A stretch of 64,000 bases of DNA from Lachnospira sp050874305. Lineage in GTDB: Bacteria > Bacillota > Clostridia > Lachnospirales > Lachnospiraceae. The notes under the pieces are model-generated. The model ran no database searches and was not told where the DNA came from. It saw nothing but the letters and a program-made list of their open reading frames with translations. Below are positions 43,362 through 51,859 of the stretch, one piece after another; positions within the stretch are counted from its first letter, which is position 1, and every line of letters starts with the position of its first letter. A program made the translations under genes and the position numbers. The stretch spans positions 1 to 64,000 of the forward strand of contig JBNMKL010000002.1 in assembly GCA_050874305.1 (NCBI GenBank), written 5' to 3'.

Positions 43362-44420
43362 ATGGCTACAACTGGTAATAAAACATATACTCAACAACAA
43401 AATATTAAATATTCTAATCAGCTTAACGAATTACTGAATGAGCTTCCTGACTTTTGCAGACAATATTTTGACAGCCTTGAATATTCCAAGCAGCCAAGGA
43501 CTAAAATTGCCTACGCAAGGGATATAAAAGGATTCTTTGAATATCTTTGTTTTAATTCTGATTTATTTAGTTATGACTCAATCAAACAGTTTAATGTTAA
43601 AGACCTGGAAAAGATATCAGGTCAGGATATCAACAACTACATGCGTTTTGTTAAAGCCTACAGCAAAGATGGTTCTGTCGTGACTAACTCTGAAAAAGCT
43701 GCCAAACGTAAGCTCTGTTCACTCAGAGGAATGTATAAGTTCTTCTACCGATATGAAATGATAAGCAAGAACCCTACACTTCTCATTGATATGCCATCAA
43801 CACATGAGCAGGCAATTACAAGACTTGATGTCAATGAAGTATCTGAATTTCTCGATAATGTTGAGTCTGGCAACAAGCTTACATCAACACAGTTAAGACA
43901 TCACAATAAGCTCAAAACCCGCGACCTTGCTCTTTTAACACTCATGCTTGGAACTGGAATCCGTGTATCTGAATGTGTTGGTCTTGATATCAATGATGTT
44001 GATTTTGATAATGACAGAATTAAAGTTGTAAGAAAAGGTGGAGCTGAAAGTTTTGTATACTTCGGTGATGAAGTCCGTGATGCACTGCTATCCTATCTTG
44101 AAGAGCGTAAAACGCTCAATCCGGAGCCTGGACATGAGAATGCATTATTTATATCATCCAAGAACAAAAGGCTCTGTGTGCGTTCTGTAGAGCTTCTGGT
44201 TAAGAAATATGCCCAGACAGTCACAACTGTTAAGCATATAACACCTCACAAATTGAGAAGTACATATGGTACAAGTCTTTATCAGGAGACTAAAGATATC
44301 TATCTTGTTGCAGATGTGTTAGGACATAAAGATGTCAATACAACAAGAAAGCATTATGCTGAACTTGTCGATGAGAACAGACGTAAAGCCCGCAATATAG
44401 TACATCTTCGTAAAGACTGA
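43362..44420 (+). CDS. Tyrosine recombinase, XerC/XerD type
   Basis: 352 residues. The N-terminal SAM-like DNA-binding domain covers about 20-150. The catalytic domain keeps the Arg in GTGIRVSECVGL, the Lys in VVRKGG, HKLR in HITPHKLRSTYG, the His in LGHKDVNTTRKHY and the terminal Tyr nucleophile in the same stretch. About 50 residues longer than classical Xer (extra N-terminal part and an insert). The ATG at 43362 has AGAGG eight bases upstream. No attachment site, phage gene or insertion element is near, so chromosome dimer resolution is more likely than a mobile element. Confidence 0.85.
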   Translation: MATTGNKTYTQQQNIKYSNQLNELLNELPDFCRQYFDSLEYSKQPRTKIAYARDIKGFFEYLCFNSDLFSYDSIKQFNVKDLEKISGQDINNYMRFVKAYSKDGSVVTNSEKAAKRKLCSLRGMYKFFYRYEMISKNPTLLIDMPSTHEQAITRLDVNEVSEFLDNVESGNKLTSTQLRHHNKLKTRDLALLTLMLGTGIRVSECVGLDINDVDFDNDRIKVVRKGGAESFVYFGDEVRDALLSYLEERKTLNPEPGHENALFISSKNKRLCVRSVELLVKKYAQTVTTVKHITPHKLRSTYGTSLYQETKDIYLVADVLGHKDVNTTRKHYAELVDENRRKARNIVHLRKD

Positions 44421-44450
44421 TAAGTAAAATGGGGCTTTCCCTAATAAATA

Positions 44451-44494
44451 AAAAATGCCAGATGCACATCTACATGCATCTGGCGTTTTTTGTT
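44451..44494. terminator. Bidirectional terminator between the recombinase and the L,D-transpeptidase-like gene
   Basis: 16-pair stem (44451-44466 with 44475-44490, one wobble), A tract on the left and T tract on the right, serving both converging transcripts. Confidence 0.92.
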
Positions 44495-44520
44495 TTGCCG
44501 CTATTATTATTTATTATATA

Positions 44521-45228
44521 TTATTTATCACTTGGATCATAATAAGCACTTCCAGGTAAAGCCTTAAACTCATCGAGTGATATCTCTGGTTCTTCATCTG
44601 GCTGCTCATATATCTCTACAGGAATGTTGATACCACAATTCTCATATATCCACTTGGCATCTGCCGCCTTAAGATATATAGAACCAACAGTAACCGTTTT
44701 TCCTATATTGTTATATGAAGTTACACTTAAACTTGTCTTATCCTGATTCCAGTATGGAGCTGAATGGATATAAGCCCCATTACCCAAAAGACATGCATAA
44801 TGACCATACGAATAATCATTATTGCGAATCCATGGCTGTTTTGCCTGAATATACGTCTCACCTGTCTCAACATTGGAATTAATAGCACAATGGAACGTAT
44901 AAACCGGAACATAATTGCTGTCTCTGAGAAGCTTATAAACTGATACAACATGGGTTGACTTATTAATTCTTATCTTGTAAGTCTGGCTGTCCTCGATAAA
45001 CCTGTCTTCATCCTCTCTGGCAGTGGTTGTCTCATCACTCTCGACCGTAAATAATGATTCATCCTGCGATGTACCATCATCCCCCGTTGAAAGCTTGTTA
45101 AGTGCTGCAAATACAACAACAGCCACAGCCATAAATACGATAAGGATAATCATATATATCTTAGAATTCCCCCCAAGAAGCCATCCTTTAAAATCTATTC
45201 TTTTTTTCTTGTTATATTTAATATCCAT
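44521..45228 (-). CDS. Membrane-anchored L,D-transpeptidase (YkuD)-like protein lacking the catalytic cysteine
   Basis: 235 residues. Basic cytoplasmic start, one membrane helix (about 24-43), an acidic Ser/Thr-rich linker to about 80, then a YkuD-like domain: YKIRINKSTHVVSVYKL, AYIHSAPY (the conserved His) and VGSIYLKAADAKWIYENC. In active enzymes the last region reads S-H-G-C-I-R-L; here V-G-S-I-Y-L stands in its place, so the nucleophile cysteine and the arginine are lost. It probably binds wall or acts in a non-enzymatic way. Starts 14 bases after the cytidylate-kinase-like gene and should be cotranscribed. Confidence 0.72.
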   Translation of the reverse strand: MDIKYNKKKRIDFKGWLLGGNSKIYMIILIVFMAVAVVVFAALNKLSTGDDGTSQDESLFTVESDETTTAREDEDRFIEDSQTYKIRINKSTHVVSVYKLLRDSNYVPVYTFHCAINSNVETGETYIQAKQPWIRNNDYSYGHYACLLGNGAYIHSAPYWNQDKTSLSVTSYNNIGKTVTVGSIYLKAADAKWIYENCGINIPVEIYEQPDEEPEISLDEFKALPGSAYYDPSDK

Positions 45229-45242
45229 AATAAACTATATAA

Positions 45243-45878
45243 TTATTTTGAGTTATAATGCTTCTCTTTAATATCAATATAATTGCAGATAAGTTCTATC
45301 GCACCCTCTTCTCCAAGCTCTCCTGAATCAAGGCATAAATCATAGCTCTTTGCCTCGCCCCACTTCTTGCTTGAATAGTAGTTATAATAACTTGCTCTTC
45401 TCTTATCTGTCTTCTGAATCATGTCTGATGCCTTGGCATCTGTTATATTATATAACTTTTTGACTCTCTCGATTCTTTCTTTGATGTCAGCCTTGATAAA
45501 TACACTTACAGCATTAGGATTATCCTCTAATGCATAATCTGCACATCGTCCAACAATAACACATGACTCCTTTTCAGCCAGCTTCTTAATCGCATCAAAC
45601 TGTGCCAGGAATACCTTATGATTGATTGGCATATCAACATATGAATTAGAATAACCTAATGAATAAGTATCCATAACTAATGAATATAAGAAACTGTTAG
45701 TTGGCTTCTCATCCTGTGATGCAAATAATTCCTCACATAAACCACTCTGCTTAGCAGCTAACTCTAAAAGCTCCTTATCATAACACTTAATACCAAGCTT
45801 CTCTGCAAGCTTCATTCCGATATCATGTCCACCACTACCAAATTCTCTGCCTATTGTAATTACTGTATTTTCGTTCAT
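45243..45878 (-). CDS. Cytidylate kinase-like family protein
   Basis: 211 residues of the cytidylate-kinase-like family (PF13189). The phosphate loop is the variant ITIGREFGSGGHDIG (about 6-20), followed by LGIKCYDKELLELAAK and VIVGRCADYAL; the C-terminal SYDLCLDSGELGEEGAIELI matches the family. Real substrate is unknown, and it is not the canonical Cmk. The ATG at 45878 is chosen: GGAGG is eight bases upstream, and a TGgTATAAT extended -10 at 45912-45920 would start transcription below the longer in-frame ATG at 45911. Confidence 0.82.
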   Translation of the reverse strand: MNENTVITIGREFGSGGHDIGMKLAEKLGIKCYDKELLELAAKQSGLCEELFASQDEKPTNSFLYSLVMDTYSLGYSNSYVDMPINHKVFLAQFDAIKKLAEKESCVIVGRCADYALEDNPNAVSVFIKADIKERIERVKKLYNITDAKASDMIQKTDKRRASYYNYYSSKKWGEAKSYDLCLDSGELGEEGAIELICNYIDIKEKHYNSK

Positions 45879-45911
45879 GGTAAGCACCTCCCGTACCCTT
45901 TTATGTCTCAT

Positions 45912-45920
45912 ATTATACCA
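45912..45920 (-). promoter_or_regulatory. Extended -10 promoter of the cytidylate-kinase-like gene
   Basis: On the minus strand the sequence TGGTATAAT gives a TG-N-TATAAT extended -10; the -35 region (TGGATT, 17 bases further) is poor, as allowed for such promoters. Confidence 0.55.
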
Positions 45921-45943
45921 TACAAAGTCTTTAAAATCCAGCT

Positions 45944-46492
45944 TTAATCATCTTCATAATGATCAACATGCAAAAGAATATTTCTTAAGAATTCTTTAAT
46001 ATCATCAGCATTATCATTAGATACAACGTTATATTCTCTTGGAGTAACACATACCATTCTCAAATCCGAATATCCCTTAGTTGAAAATGCATAGTTCTTA
46101 ACCCAGCTAATCTTTTTGATAGCATCGCAGACCTCTTCCGAAGGCTTATTCCTTGTAATAATAATAAATGATATATGTGAATACATATGGTGCTTCACTG
46201 GAGATTTGCCATCTCCTCTTACAAAATGCGGCTCAATCTTATTAATAGCAAACTCTTTGAGTTCATTAAGCTTCTCCATACTCAGTTCATCAGAATTAAT
46301 GAAAAACAGATGCTCGTACGAATTAGCCTCCCATAATTTGGAAGCCTCACCTGACGAATCAAATCTGTTATTTTTGTTATAACTGTACGCATATATAACA
46401 AACTTTTTATTGTCAAACCAGTAATTGTGATAGATATCGAATTTATCAGAGATACTATCAAGAATCAAATCAATAAACTCTCTACGTCTCAT
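45944..46492 (-). CDS. Hypothetical protein downstream of the rluD-type gene
   Basis: 182 residues, soluble, no signal or membrane segment, not recognised. It is rich in Asp/Glu/Lys/Tyr with possible alternating strands (KFVIYAYSYNKN, HISFIIITRNKP, RMVCVTPREY), suggesting a compact alpha/beta fold. The stop of the pseudouridine synthase gene upstream and its start share base 46492, so the two are translationally coupled. No function is proposed. Confidence 0.65.
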   Translation of the reverse strand: MRRREFIDLILDSISDKFDIYHNYWFDNKKFVIYAYSYNKNNRFDSSGEASKLWEANSYEHLFFINSDELSMEKLNELKEFAINKIEPHFVRGDGKSPVKHHMYSHISFIIITRNKPSEEVCDAIKKISWVKNYAFSTKGYSDLRMVCVTPREYNVVSNDNADDIKEFLRNILLHVDHYEDD

Positions 46493-47418
46493 TAATATTC
46501 CTCCGAAAGATCCTTTAATACATTTTGAAAATATTCAGGAAGTGGAGCCTCAAACTCCATATACTGCTTAGTTGATGGATGTATAAATCCTAAAACCCTT
46601 GCGTGAAGTGTCTGTCCCGTAAGATTGTATGGTGATCTGCCACTGCCATACACATCATCCCCCAATAGAGGGTGTCCTATGCTTGACATGTGTACACGTA
46701 TCTGGTGTGTTCTTCCAGTCTCTAACTGACACTCAATATATGCATATTTCCCCATATTTTTAAGAACTGTATAATGCGTAACAGCGTTTCTGCCATTCTT
46801 ATAATCAATAGCCATCTTCTTTCTGTCTGTATGATGTCTTCCTATCGGAGCATCAACAGTTCCACTCTCTTCTTTAAAGCTGTTTAATACTATTGCGTTA
46901 TACTTTCTTGTAATCGAATGGACAGCCAGCTGCTCTGATATAAAATTATGTGCATAATCATTCTTGCATGCAACAAGAACCCCTGTAGTATTCATATCTA
47001 TTCTATGAACTATACCCGGACGCATTATTCCATTGATTCCAGACAGATTATCCTTGCAATGATACATTAATGCATTGACAAGTGTACCGGTATAGTGACC
47101 TGCCGCAGGATGTACAACCATTCCCTTAGGCTTGTTGACAACAATAATATCATCATCCTCATAGAGAATATCTAACGGGATATCTTCTGGCAGTATATCA
47201 GGCTCTACAAGCTCTGGAACATTGATTGCCAGAGAATCTCCCATCATAAGGCGGTAATTGCTTTTAACAGTATTACCATTAACTGTCACGCCACCATCTT
47301 TTATCATCTTCTGGATAAAAGACCTTGAGTAATCGTAAAGCTCATCAGCAAGAAACTTATCTATTCTGTCACCCTCATTATCTGCCACAATATCTTTTAA
47401 TATAACATCACTGCTCAT
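46492..47418 (-). CDS. rluD: RluD-type 23S rRNA pseudouridine synthase (RluA family)
   Basis: 308 residues with an S4 domain (GDRIDKFLADELYDYSRSFI) and a synthase domain with catalytic Asp in GIVHRIDMNTTGVLVACK (about 133-150) and GRTHQIRVHMSSIGHPLLGDDVYG. It follows lspA with an 11-base overlap, a very common Firmicutes pair (lspA-rluD/ylyB). Substrate probably helix 69 or other 23S uridines; exact class within RluA family is not certain. Confidence 0.9.
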   Translation of the reverse strand: MSSDVILKDIVADNEGDRIDKFLADELYDYSRSFIQKMIKDGGVTVNGNTVKSNYRLMMGDSLAINVPELVEPDILPEDIPLDILYEDDDIIVVNKPKGMVVHPAAGHYTGTLVNALMYHCKDNLSGINGIMRPGIVHRIDMNTTGVLVACKNDYAHNFISEQLAVHSITRKYNAIVLNSFKEESGTVDAPIGRHHTDRKKMAIDYKNGRNAVTHYTVLKNMGKYAYIECQLETGRTHQIRVHMSSIGHPLLGDDVYGSGRSPYNLTGQTLHARVLGFIHPSTKQYMEFEAPLPEYFQNVLKDLSEEY

Positions 47419-47944
47419 TATCTTTTTCCTTTATGAATGGTAAAAATTCAAAATCCTTCTCATCATACACAAATAATATAAGTATTATAAGCATAATAAT
47501 TCCTACCGTCACATATGAATCTGCAACATTAAATACTGGGAAATTAATAAGTTTAAAATATAAGAAATCCCTTACATACCCTAATACAAGTCTGTCTATA
47601 AAATTGCCTATTCCACCCGCAGCAAGCAGTATCATGGAAATATACGCAGGAAGATAATGCCTCTTACATGGCATTTTAATAATAATATAGACAATTGCAC
47701 CGATAACAATACATGTTATAAGTAAAAATATTATTCTTGCGCCGGCAAACATTCCCCATGCTGTTCCTGTATTCTCAAGATAATAGAATTCAAATACATC
47801 TCTTATTACAGATATACCTTCTGTATTCTTTAATCCGGTTGCCGCTATTTTCGTAATCTGGTCTATCAGCGTTAGTACAAATACAGATATGGCAAAATAT
47901 ATAACCTGCTTTGTTTTTGATTTGTTATTCATATCACTATCCAT
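47408..47944 (-). CDS. lspA: Lipoprotein signal peptidase (signal peptidase II)
   Basis: 178-residue membrane aspartyl protease that removes lipoprotein signal peptides. Four membrane helices; conserved motifs LIDQITKI (about 25), NTGTAWGMF, GGIGNFIDRLVLGYVRDFL with the first catalytic Asp and FNVADSYVTVG with the second. Substrates include the lipoprotein at 3089. Start is uncertain between 47944 and an ATG at 47932. The end overlaps the rluD-type gene by 11 bases. Confidence 0.95.
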   Translation of the reverse strand: MDSDMNNKSKTKQVIYFAISVFVLTLIDQITKIAATGLKNTEGISVIRDVFEFYYLENTGTAWGMFAGARIIFLLITCIVIGAIVYIIIKMPCKRHYLPAYISMILLAAGGIGNFIDRLVLGYVRDFLYFKLINFPVFNVADSYVTVGIIMLIILILFVYDEKDFEFLPFIKEKDNEQ

Positions 47945-47957
47945 CCTGTTAACAAAG

Positions 47958-49046
47958 TTACTGAACTATTCCCTTTAAAGAATCTGCCATATCTTCATCA
48001 GTTACATCCATATCAATATATGCATTGCCAAGCTCTTTTAATAGAATAAATTTAATCTTTCCTGCATCCATCTTCTTATCATTCTTAGAAGTCTTTACAA
48101 CATCTTCTATTGTTATTCCTGATACGGATAATGGGAAATTATATCCCTTAAATGTCTCAATAATATTGTCAAACTGTTCCTGGGTTATAGTATGTTTTGC
48201 CACACATATTTTAAGTGCTGCAGCCATTCCTAAAACTACACACTCCCCATGATATAAAGAAAAATTCATAAGCTTTTCAATAGCATGTCCAAGTGTATGT
48301 CCAAAATTAAGTAAAGCACGATCACCCTTCTCTGTAGGATCAAGTTCGACAACTCTTCTCTTGATATTACAGCTTACAGATATCATCTGGCACAAAGCAT
48401 TATCATCACGATTCTTAATACTTGCTGCATTTTCTTTTAACCACTCAAAATATGAGTAATCCTTAATAAGACCGTGCTTTAATATCTCTCCAAAGCCAGA
48501 ATTAAACTGCCTTTCATCTAATGATTTGAGTGTTGATGTATTCATGTATACAAGCTTAGGCTGATGGAATGCTCCAACCATATTCTTATATGATCTGAAA
48601 TCCACACCAGTCTTACCGCCAATGCTTGAATCAACCTGTGCAAGCAAAGAAGTAGGAACCTGTATAAATTCAACACCTCTTAGATAACTTGCAGCCGTAA
48701 ATCCTGTCAGATCACCTACAACCCCGCCGCCTAACGCAACAAGCATATCCTTACGGTCGAACTTGTTCTTAATAAGGAACTCATATACATCACATACAGT
48801 ATCAATAGTCTTGCTTGCCTCTCCTGCCTTAAATGTGTATACAAATACTTCATTACCTGTCTTTGCTAATTCTTCCTTAACAGCATCTGCATACAATGGT
48901 CCGACATTGCTGTCTGTAACTATACATAACTTGCGGTTTTTAACTCCAAGCTTATTAAAACTATCAGTAAGCCTGCTGAAACTATTCTCTATCACAATAT
49001 CGTAGATAGGCTCATTATTCATGTGAACTGTTATTAAATCTGGCAT
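47958..49046 (-). CDS. aroB: 3-dehydroquinate synthase
   Basis: 362-residue NAD- and zinc-dependent enzyme of the shikimate pathway. NAD loop ALGGGVVGDLTGFTAASYLRG, VPTSLLAQVDSSIGGKTGVD, and zinc residues in EILKHGLIKD, FGHTLGHAIE and YHGECVVLGM. The ATG at 49046 has AAGGAG seven bases upstream; the longer in-frame start overlaps the terminator region. It lies only about 15 bases below a strong terminator following sepF, so its expression needs read-through or an unseen promoter. Other aro genes are not in the window. Confidence 0.94.
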   Translation of the reverse strand: MPDLITVHMNNEPIYDIVIENSFSRLTDSFNKLGVKNRKLCIVTDSNVGPLYADAVKEELAKTGNEVFVYTFKAGEASKTIDTVCDVYEFLIKNKFDRKDMLVALGGGVVGDLTGFTAASYLRGVEFIQVPTSLLAQVDSSIGGKTGVDFRSYKNMVGAFHQPKLVYMNTSTLKSLDERQFNSGFGEILKHGLIKDYSYFEWLKENAASIKNRDDNALCQMISVSCNIKRRVVELDPTEKGDRALLNFGHTLGHAIEKLMNFSLYHGECVVLGMAAALKICVAKHTITQEQFDNIIETFKGYNFPLSVSGITIEDVVKTSKNDKKMDAGKIKFILLKELGNAYIDMDVTDEDMADSLKGIVQ

Positions 49047-49061
49047 AATTAAACTCCTTAC

Positions 49062-49093
49062 AAAAAACACCTGCTACAGTTATGCAGCAGGTG
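49062..49093 (-). terminator. Terminator between sepF and aroB
   Basis: On the minus strand an 8-bp perfect stem (49093-49086 with 49075-49068), 10-base loop and six T (49067-49062). It ends 15 bases before the aroB ATG, with the aroB ribosome site immediately after the T run. Confidence 0.85.
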
Positions 49094-49103
49094 GCAATAT
49101 GTG

Positions 49104-49646
49104 TTACTTATTAAATGAAGATAAATCAATACCCCCAGCTACAAGTTCAGGTATATCACCTGATATGTCTACATTAGGAGGTGTTACAAGGAATATGTAA
49201 CTTGTTATCTTCTGAAGATTACCTCTCATGGCATAGCATGAACCTGCTGAATAATCAATAATTCTCTGTGCAATCTCAACATGTATGCCTTCAAGATTAA
49301 GGACAACAGCCTTACCACTAAGAAGTGTATCTGTTATATCACTGGCATCCTCCATTGTCTCAGGTCTTATTACAACAACCTCAAGTCCTCTTGAATTACC
49401 TGGCTTTATAGGAACTACCTTCTTTCCACCACCTGTAGAAAGCTTTGGTGCAACTTTTGAATCTGAAAAATCATCATCTTCATCTTCTACGTTGGATTTC
49501 TTAGCACTTGGAAATAGTCTTTTTCTTGCTGATGCCTTATCATCTTCATCATCAAAGTCATCATCATATTCATCATAATCGTACTCATCATCGTAGTCAT
49601 CATCTTTAAGCTTAAATACGTTCATAACTCCATCTAATAATCCCAT
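49104..49646 (-). CDS. sepF: Cell division protein SepF
   Basis: 180 residues. The N-terminal amphipathic membrane helix MGLLDGVMNVFKL is followed by a very acidic Asp/Glu/Tyr linker (about 16-45) and the SepF core (about 90-170): VVIRPETMEDASDITDTLLSGKAVVLNLEG and YAMRGNLQKITSYIFLVTP. SepF tethers FtsZ to the membrane. The ATG at 49646 is chosen for AGGAGA upstream and the family N terminus. Follows ylmE as in Bacillus ylmE-sepF. Confidence 0.95.
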   Translation of the reverse strand: MGLLDGVMNVFKLKDDDYDDEYDYDEYDDDFDDEDDKASARKRLFPSAKKSNVEDEDDDFSDSKVAPKLSTGGGKKVVPIKPGNSRGLEVVVIRPETMEDASDITDTLLSGKAVVLNLEGIHVEIAQRIIDYSAGSCYAMRGNLQKITSYIFLVTPPNVDISGDIPELVAGGIDLSSFNK

Positions 49647-49662
49647 AATATATCTCCTAAAA

Positions 49663-50355
49663 TTAAATATTATAATTACGTGCCCCGAATATGCCTGTAC
49701 CAACACGCACCATAGAAGCTCCCTCTTCTACTGCAACTATATAATCATTAGTCATCCCCATGGAAAGAACATCCATAGTAGTATTATCAATGTTTTTAGC
49801 CTTTATGTCAACAGTTATCTTGTGCAAATCATTGAAAATCTTTCTATTATCCTCAGCATTTTCAACAAAAGGAGCACTTGTCATAAATCCCCTTATAACA
49901 ATATTGGGCAGAAGTGACATCTGCTTTACTGTCTCGTATGCATTATCAAGACTTATTCCGAATTTGGTATCTTCCATGCCTACATTTACTTCAACAAGTA
50001 TATCTGTAACAACATTTTTCTTAACAGATTCCTTGCTGATTTCCTCTGCAAGTCTCAATGAATCAACAGAATGTATCATACAGACTTTCCCAACTATATA
50101 TTTAACCTTGTTGCGCTGTAAATGTCCTATCATATGCCATCTTATATCGTCTGGCATTACCTCAATCTTATCTACAAGCTCCTGTACATAATTCTCACCA
50201 AAATCTCTTACTCCTGCATCATATGCCTCCATAAGCATTTCAACAGGCTTAGTTTTGCTGACTGCAATCAGTGTAACTTCATGAGGATTACGTCCTGCTC
50301 TTTCACATGCAGCACTAATATTACTCTGTACCTCTTTTAAATTATCTTTAATCAT
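49663..50355 (-). CDS. YggS/YlmE family PLP-binding protein (PLP homeostasis)
   Basis: 230 residues with the alanine-racemase-like fold type III barrel; the PLP lysine is in VTLIAVSKTKPVEML (about 33-47). Motifs DFGENYVQELVDKI, WHMIGHLQRNKVKYI and MGMTNDYIVAVEEGASMVRVGTGIFG match the family. These proteins buffer pyridoxal phosphate and affect amino acid pools. Directly upstream of sepF with a 16-base gap, the same pair as in the Bacillus division cluster. Confidence 0.92.
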   Translation of the reverse strand: MIKDNLKEVQSNISAACERAGRNPHEVTLIAVSKTKPVEMLMEAYDAGVRDFGENYVQELVDKIEVMPDDIRWHMIGHLQRNKVKYIVGKVCMIHSVDSLRLAEEISKESVKKNVVTDILVEVNVGMEDTKFGISLDNAYETVKQMSLLPNIVIRGFMTSAPFVENAEDNRKIFNDLHKITVDIKAKNIDNTTMDVLSMGMTNDYIVAVEEGASMVRVGTGIFGARNYNI

Positions 50356-50377
50356 ATTGCTCTTATATCTCCTAATG

Positions 50378-51790
50378 TTAATATACCATCTGATTAGGTG
50401 TATACCTATCTGCATTAAGAATTATTCTGTCATATACAGATATTCCATATACAGACCCCTTTCTTGATATAACATACTCATTATTCTGATCTATAATATC
50501 TATAAGCTTAAATACTGTATATCCTGTATTAACACAATATACACCTTTTAATTTCTCTGTTGATGAAATCACATACTTATCCGTTGAATTAGGTTTAATA
50601 ATTGTTGTTCCAGCAGGAAGAGCATCATTAGCAATATATACATTATCATCTGTAGACTTGTATATATCAAGTGCCTTAAAGTAATTGCTCACTTCGCCAC
50701 TGTTATACTCTTCAACCAGCACACCATATGTACTATTATTTCCATATGTTGTAAGATACGCTTTAGGTATTACAAAAAAGCTCTGATCAGTAACAGCTGA
50801 TGCTGGTATCTTCAAGCCGCTTTTACTTGATGAACTTAATTCTATATTAATATATCTTTCAGTGACATATCTTACCATATATTTTTCGAGGGTAATCTTG
50901 CCAAAATACTCGCCATTATTATTAACAATCGCAAATGGACACACCGCTGATATATTATCTTTTAAAATTTTAATTGACACAGAACTTTTACTTGATAAAT
51001 CGTACTTATCTATATCACTCCTGGTTAATGGAATACATATATACCATGTCTCATCTGTAATAATTTTATATGCTGGATTATCCTTAACTACAATATCTTC
51101 TGTCTTAAGATTATTTTTCTTGTAATTATTCTTATTAAACATATCAGATGTAAGATTTTCTGGTGTGATATCTTCATATCCATCTGTGTAATATGCAACG
51201 GTTCCAGTTTCTTCCGCTGCTACAGTCTGAAACAGATTCTGGCTTCCCGTACTCGAAACAATGCTGTCAAGATTAGCAATAATGCTCTCATTCATCGACT
51301 GCAGCACTGCAGAATTAAGCTCTGTCTTTAAATCATATATATCGCCAAAATTACTTCCATCATAATTAGCCTTAAAATTGTTAAGCATTGATTTAATAGT
51401 TGACAAATCCTGTTTAGACAGAGAATTTTCATCACTTTTCTTATACTGTGATAAAATCTGTGATACCCTCCCTGTCTCATCAACTGTATAAACTGTATCA
51501 CCTACTTTAACACGGCCGCCTTCTTTTTGATAGTAATTGATATTACCCGAATAATTAGAATTGACAATTTTTTCCGTTCTGAGTGCAATTCCTGTAAATG
51601 TCGCATTAGATGTCAAAGAGCCCAGATCAACTTCATATGTCTGAACCTTTGCTTTTGACATATACATGATAATAAAAGCTATGATATAAAATAAAATAAC
51701 CGCAAATATTGCAGCGGCCGCTCTTGGCTTTCTTTTATATTTAACAACTTTTTGTCTTTTTTTACTCTTACTCTTGCTTCCACTAGCCAT
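50378..51790 (-). CDS. HlyD-like membrane-anchored envelope protein in the division cluster
   Basis: 470 residues. Basic N terminus (KSKSKKRQKVVKYKRKPR), one membrane helix (about 28-48), then an extracytoplasmic part with beta-barrel/lipoyl-like motifs at each side of a helical stretch: GIALRTEKIVNSNYSGNINYYQKEGGRVKVGDTVY (typical adaptor start) and PASAVTDQSFFVIPKAYLTT. This resembles HlyD/MFP adaptor proteins, but no ABC or RND transporter gene is adjacent. It lies between mgsA and ylmE-sepF, an arrangement I associate with Lachnospiraceae division regions. The ATG at 51790 has AAAGGA upstream. Function unknown. Confidence 0.72.
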   Translation of the reverse strand: MASGSKSKSKKRQKVVKYKRKPRAAAAIFAVILFYIIAFIIMYMSKAKVQTYEVDLGSLTSNATFTGIALRTEKIVNSNYSGNINYYQKEGGRVKVGDTVYTVDETGRVSQILSQYKKSDENSLSKQDLSTIKSMLNNFKANYDGSNFGDIYDLKTELNSAVLQSMNESIIANLDSIVSSTGSQNLFQTVAAEETGTVAYYTDGYEDITPENLTSDMFNKNNYKKNNLKTEDIVVKDNPAYKIITDETWYICIPLTRSDIDKYDLSSKSSVSIKILKDNISAVCPFAIVNNNGEYFGKITLEKYMVRYVTERYINIELSSSSKSGLKIPASAVTDQSFFVIPKAYLTTYGNNSTYGVLVEEYNSGEVSNYFKALDIYKSTDDNVYIANDALPAGTTIIKPNSTDKYVISSTEKLKGVYCVNTGYTVFKLIDIIDQNNEYVISRKGSVYGISVYDRIILNADRYTPNQMVY

Positions 51791-51859
51791 AAGAAAATCC
51801 TTTACATATAATCTACACGCATCAGTAGGAATGGAAGATCTCACAGCATATTTAAAATA

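Noticed and set aside
43362..44420. Tyrosine recombinase as sign of an integrative element
   Set aside because: No flanking direct repeats, tRNA, phage or conjugation genes; it looks like a resident Xer-type gene.
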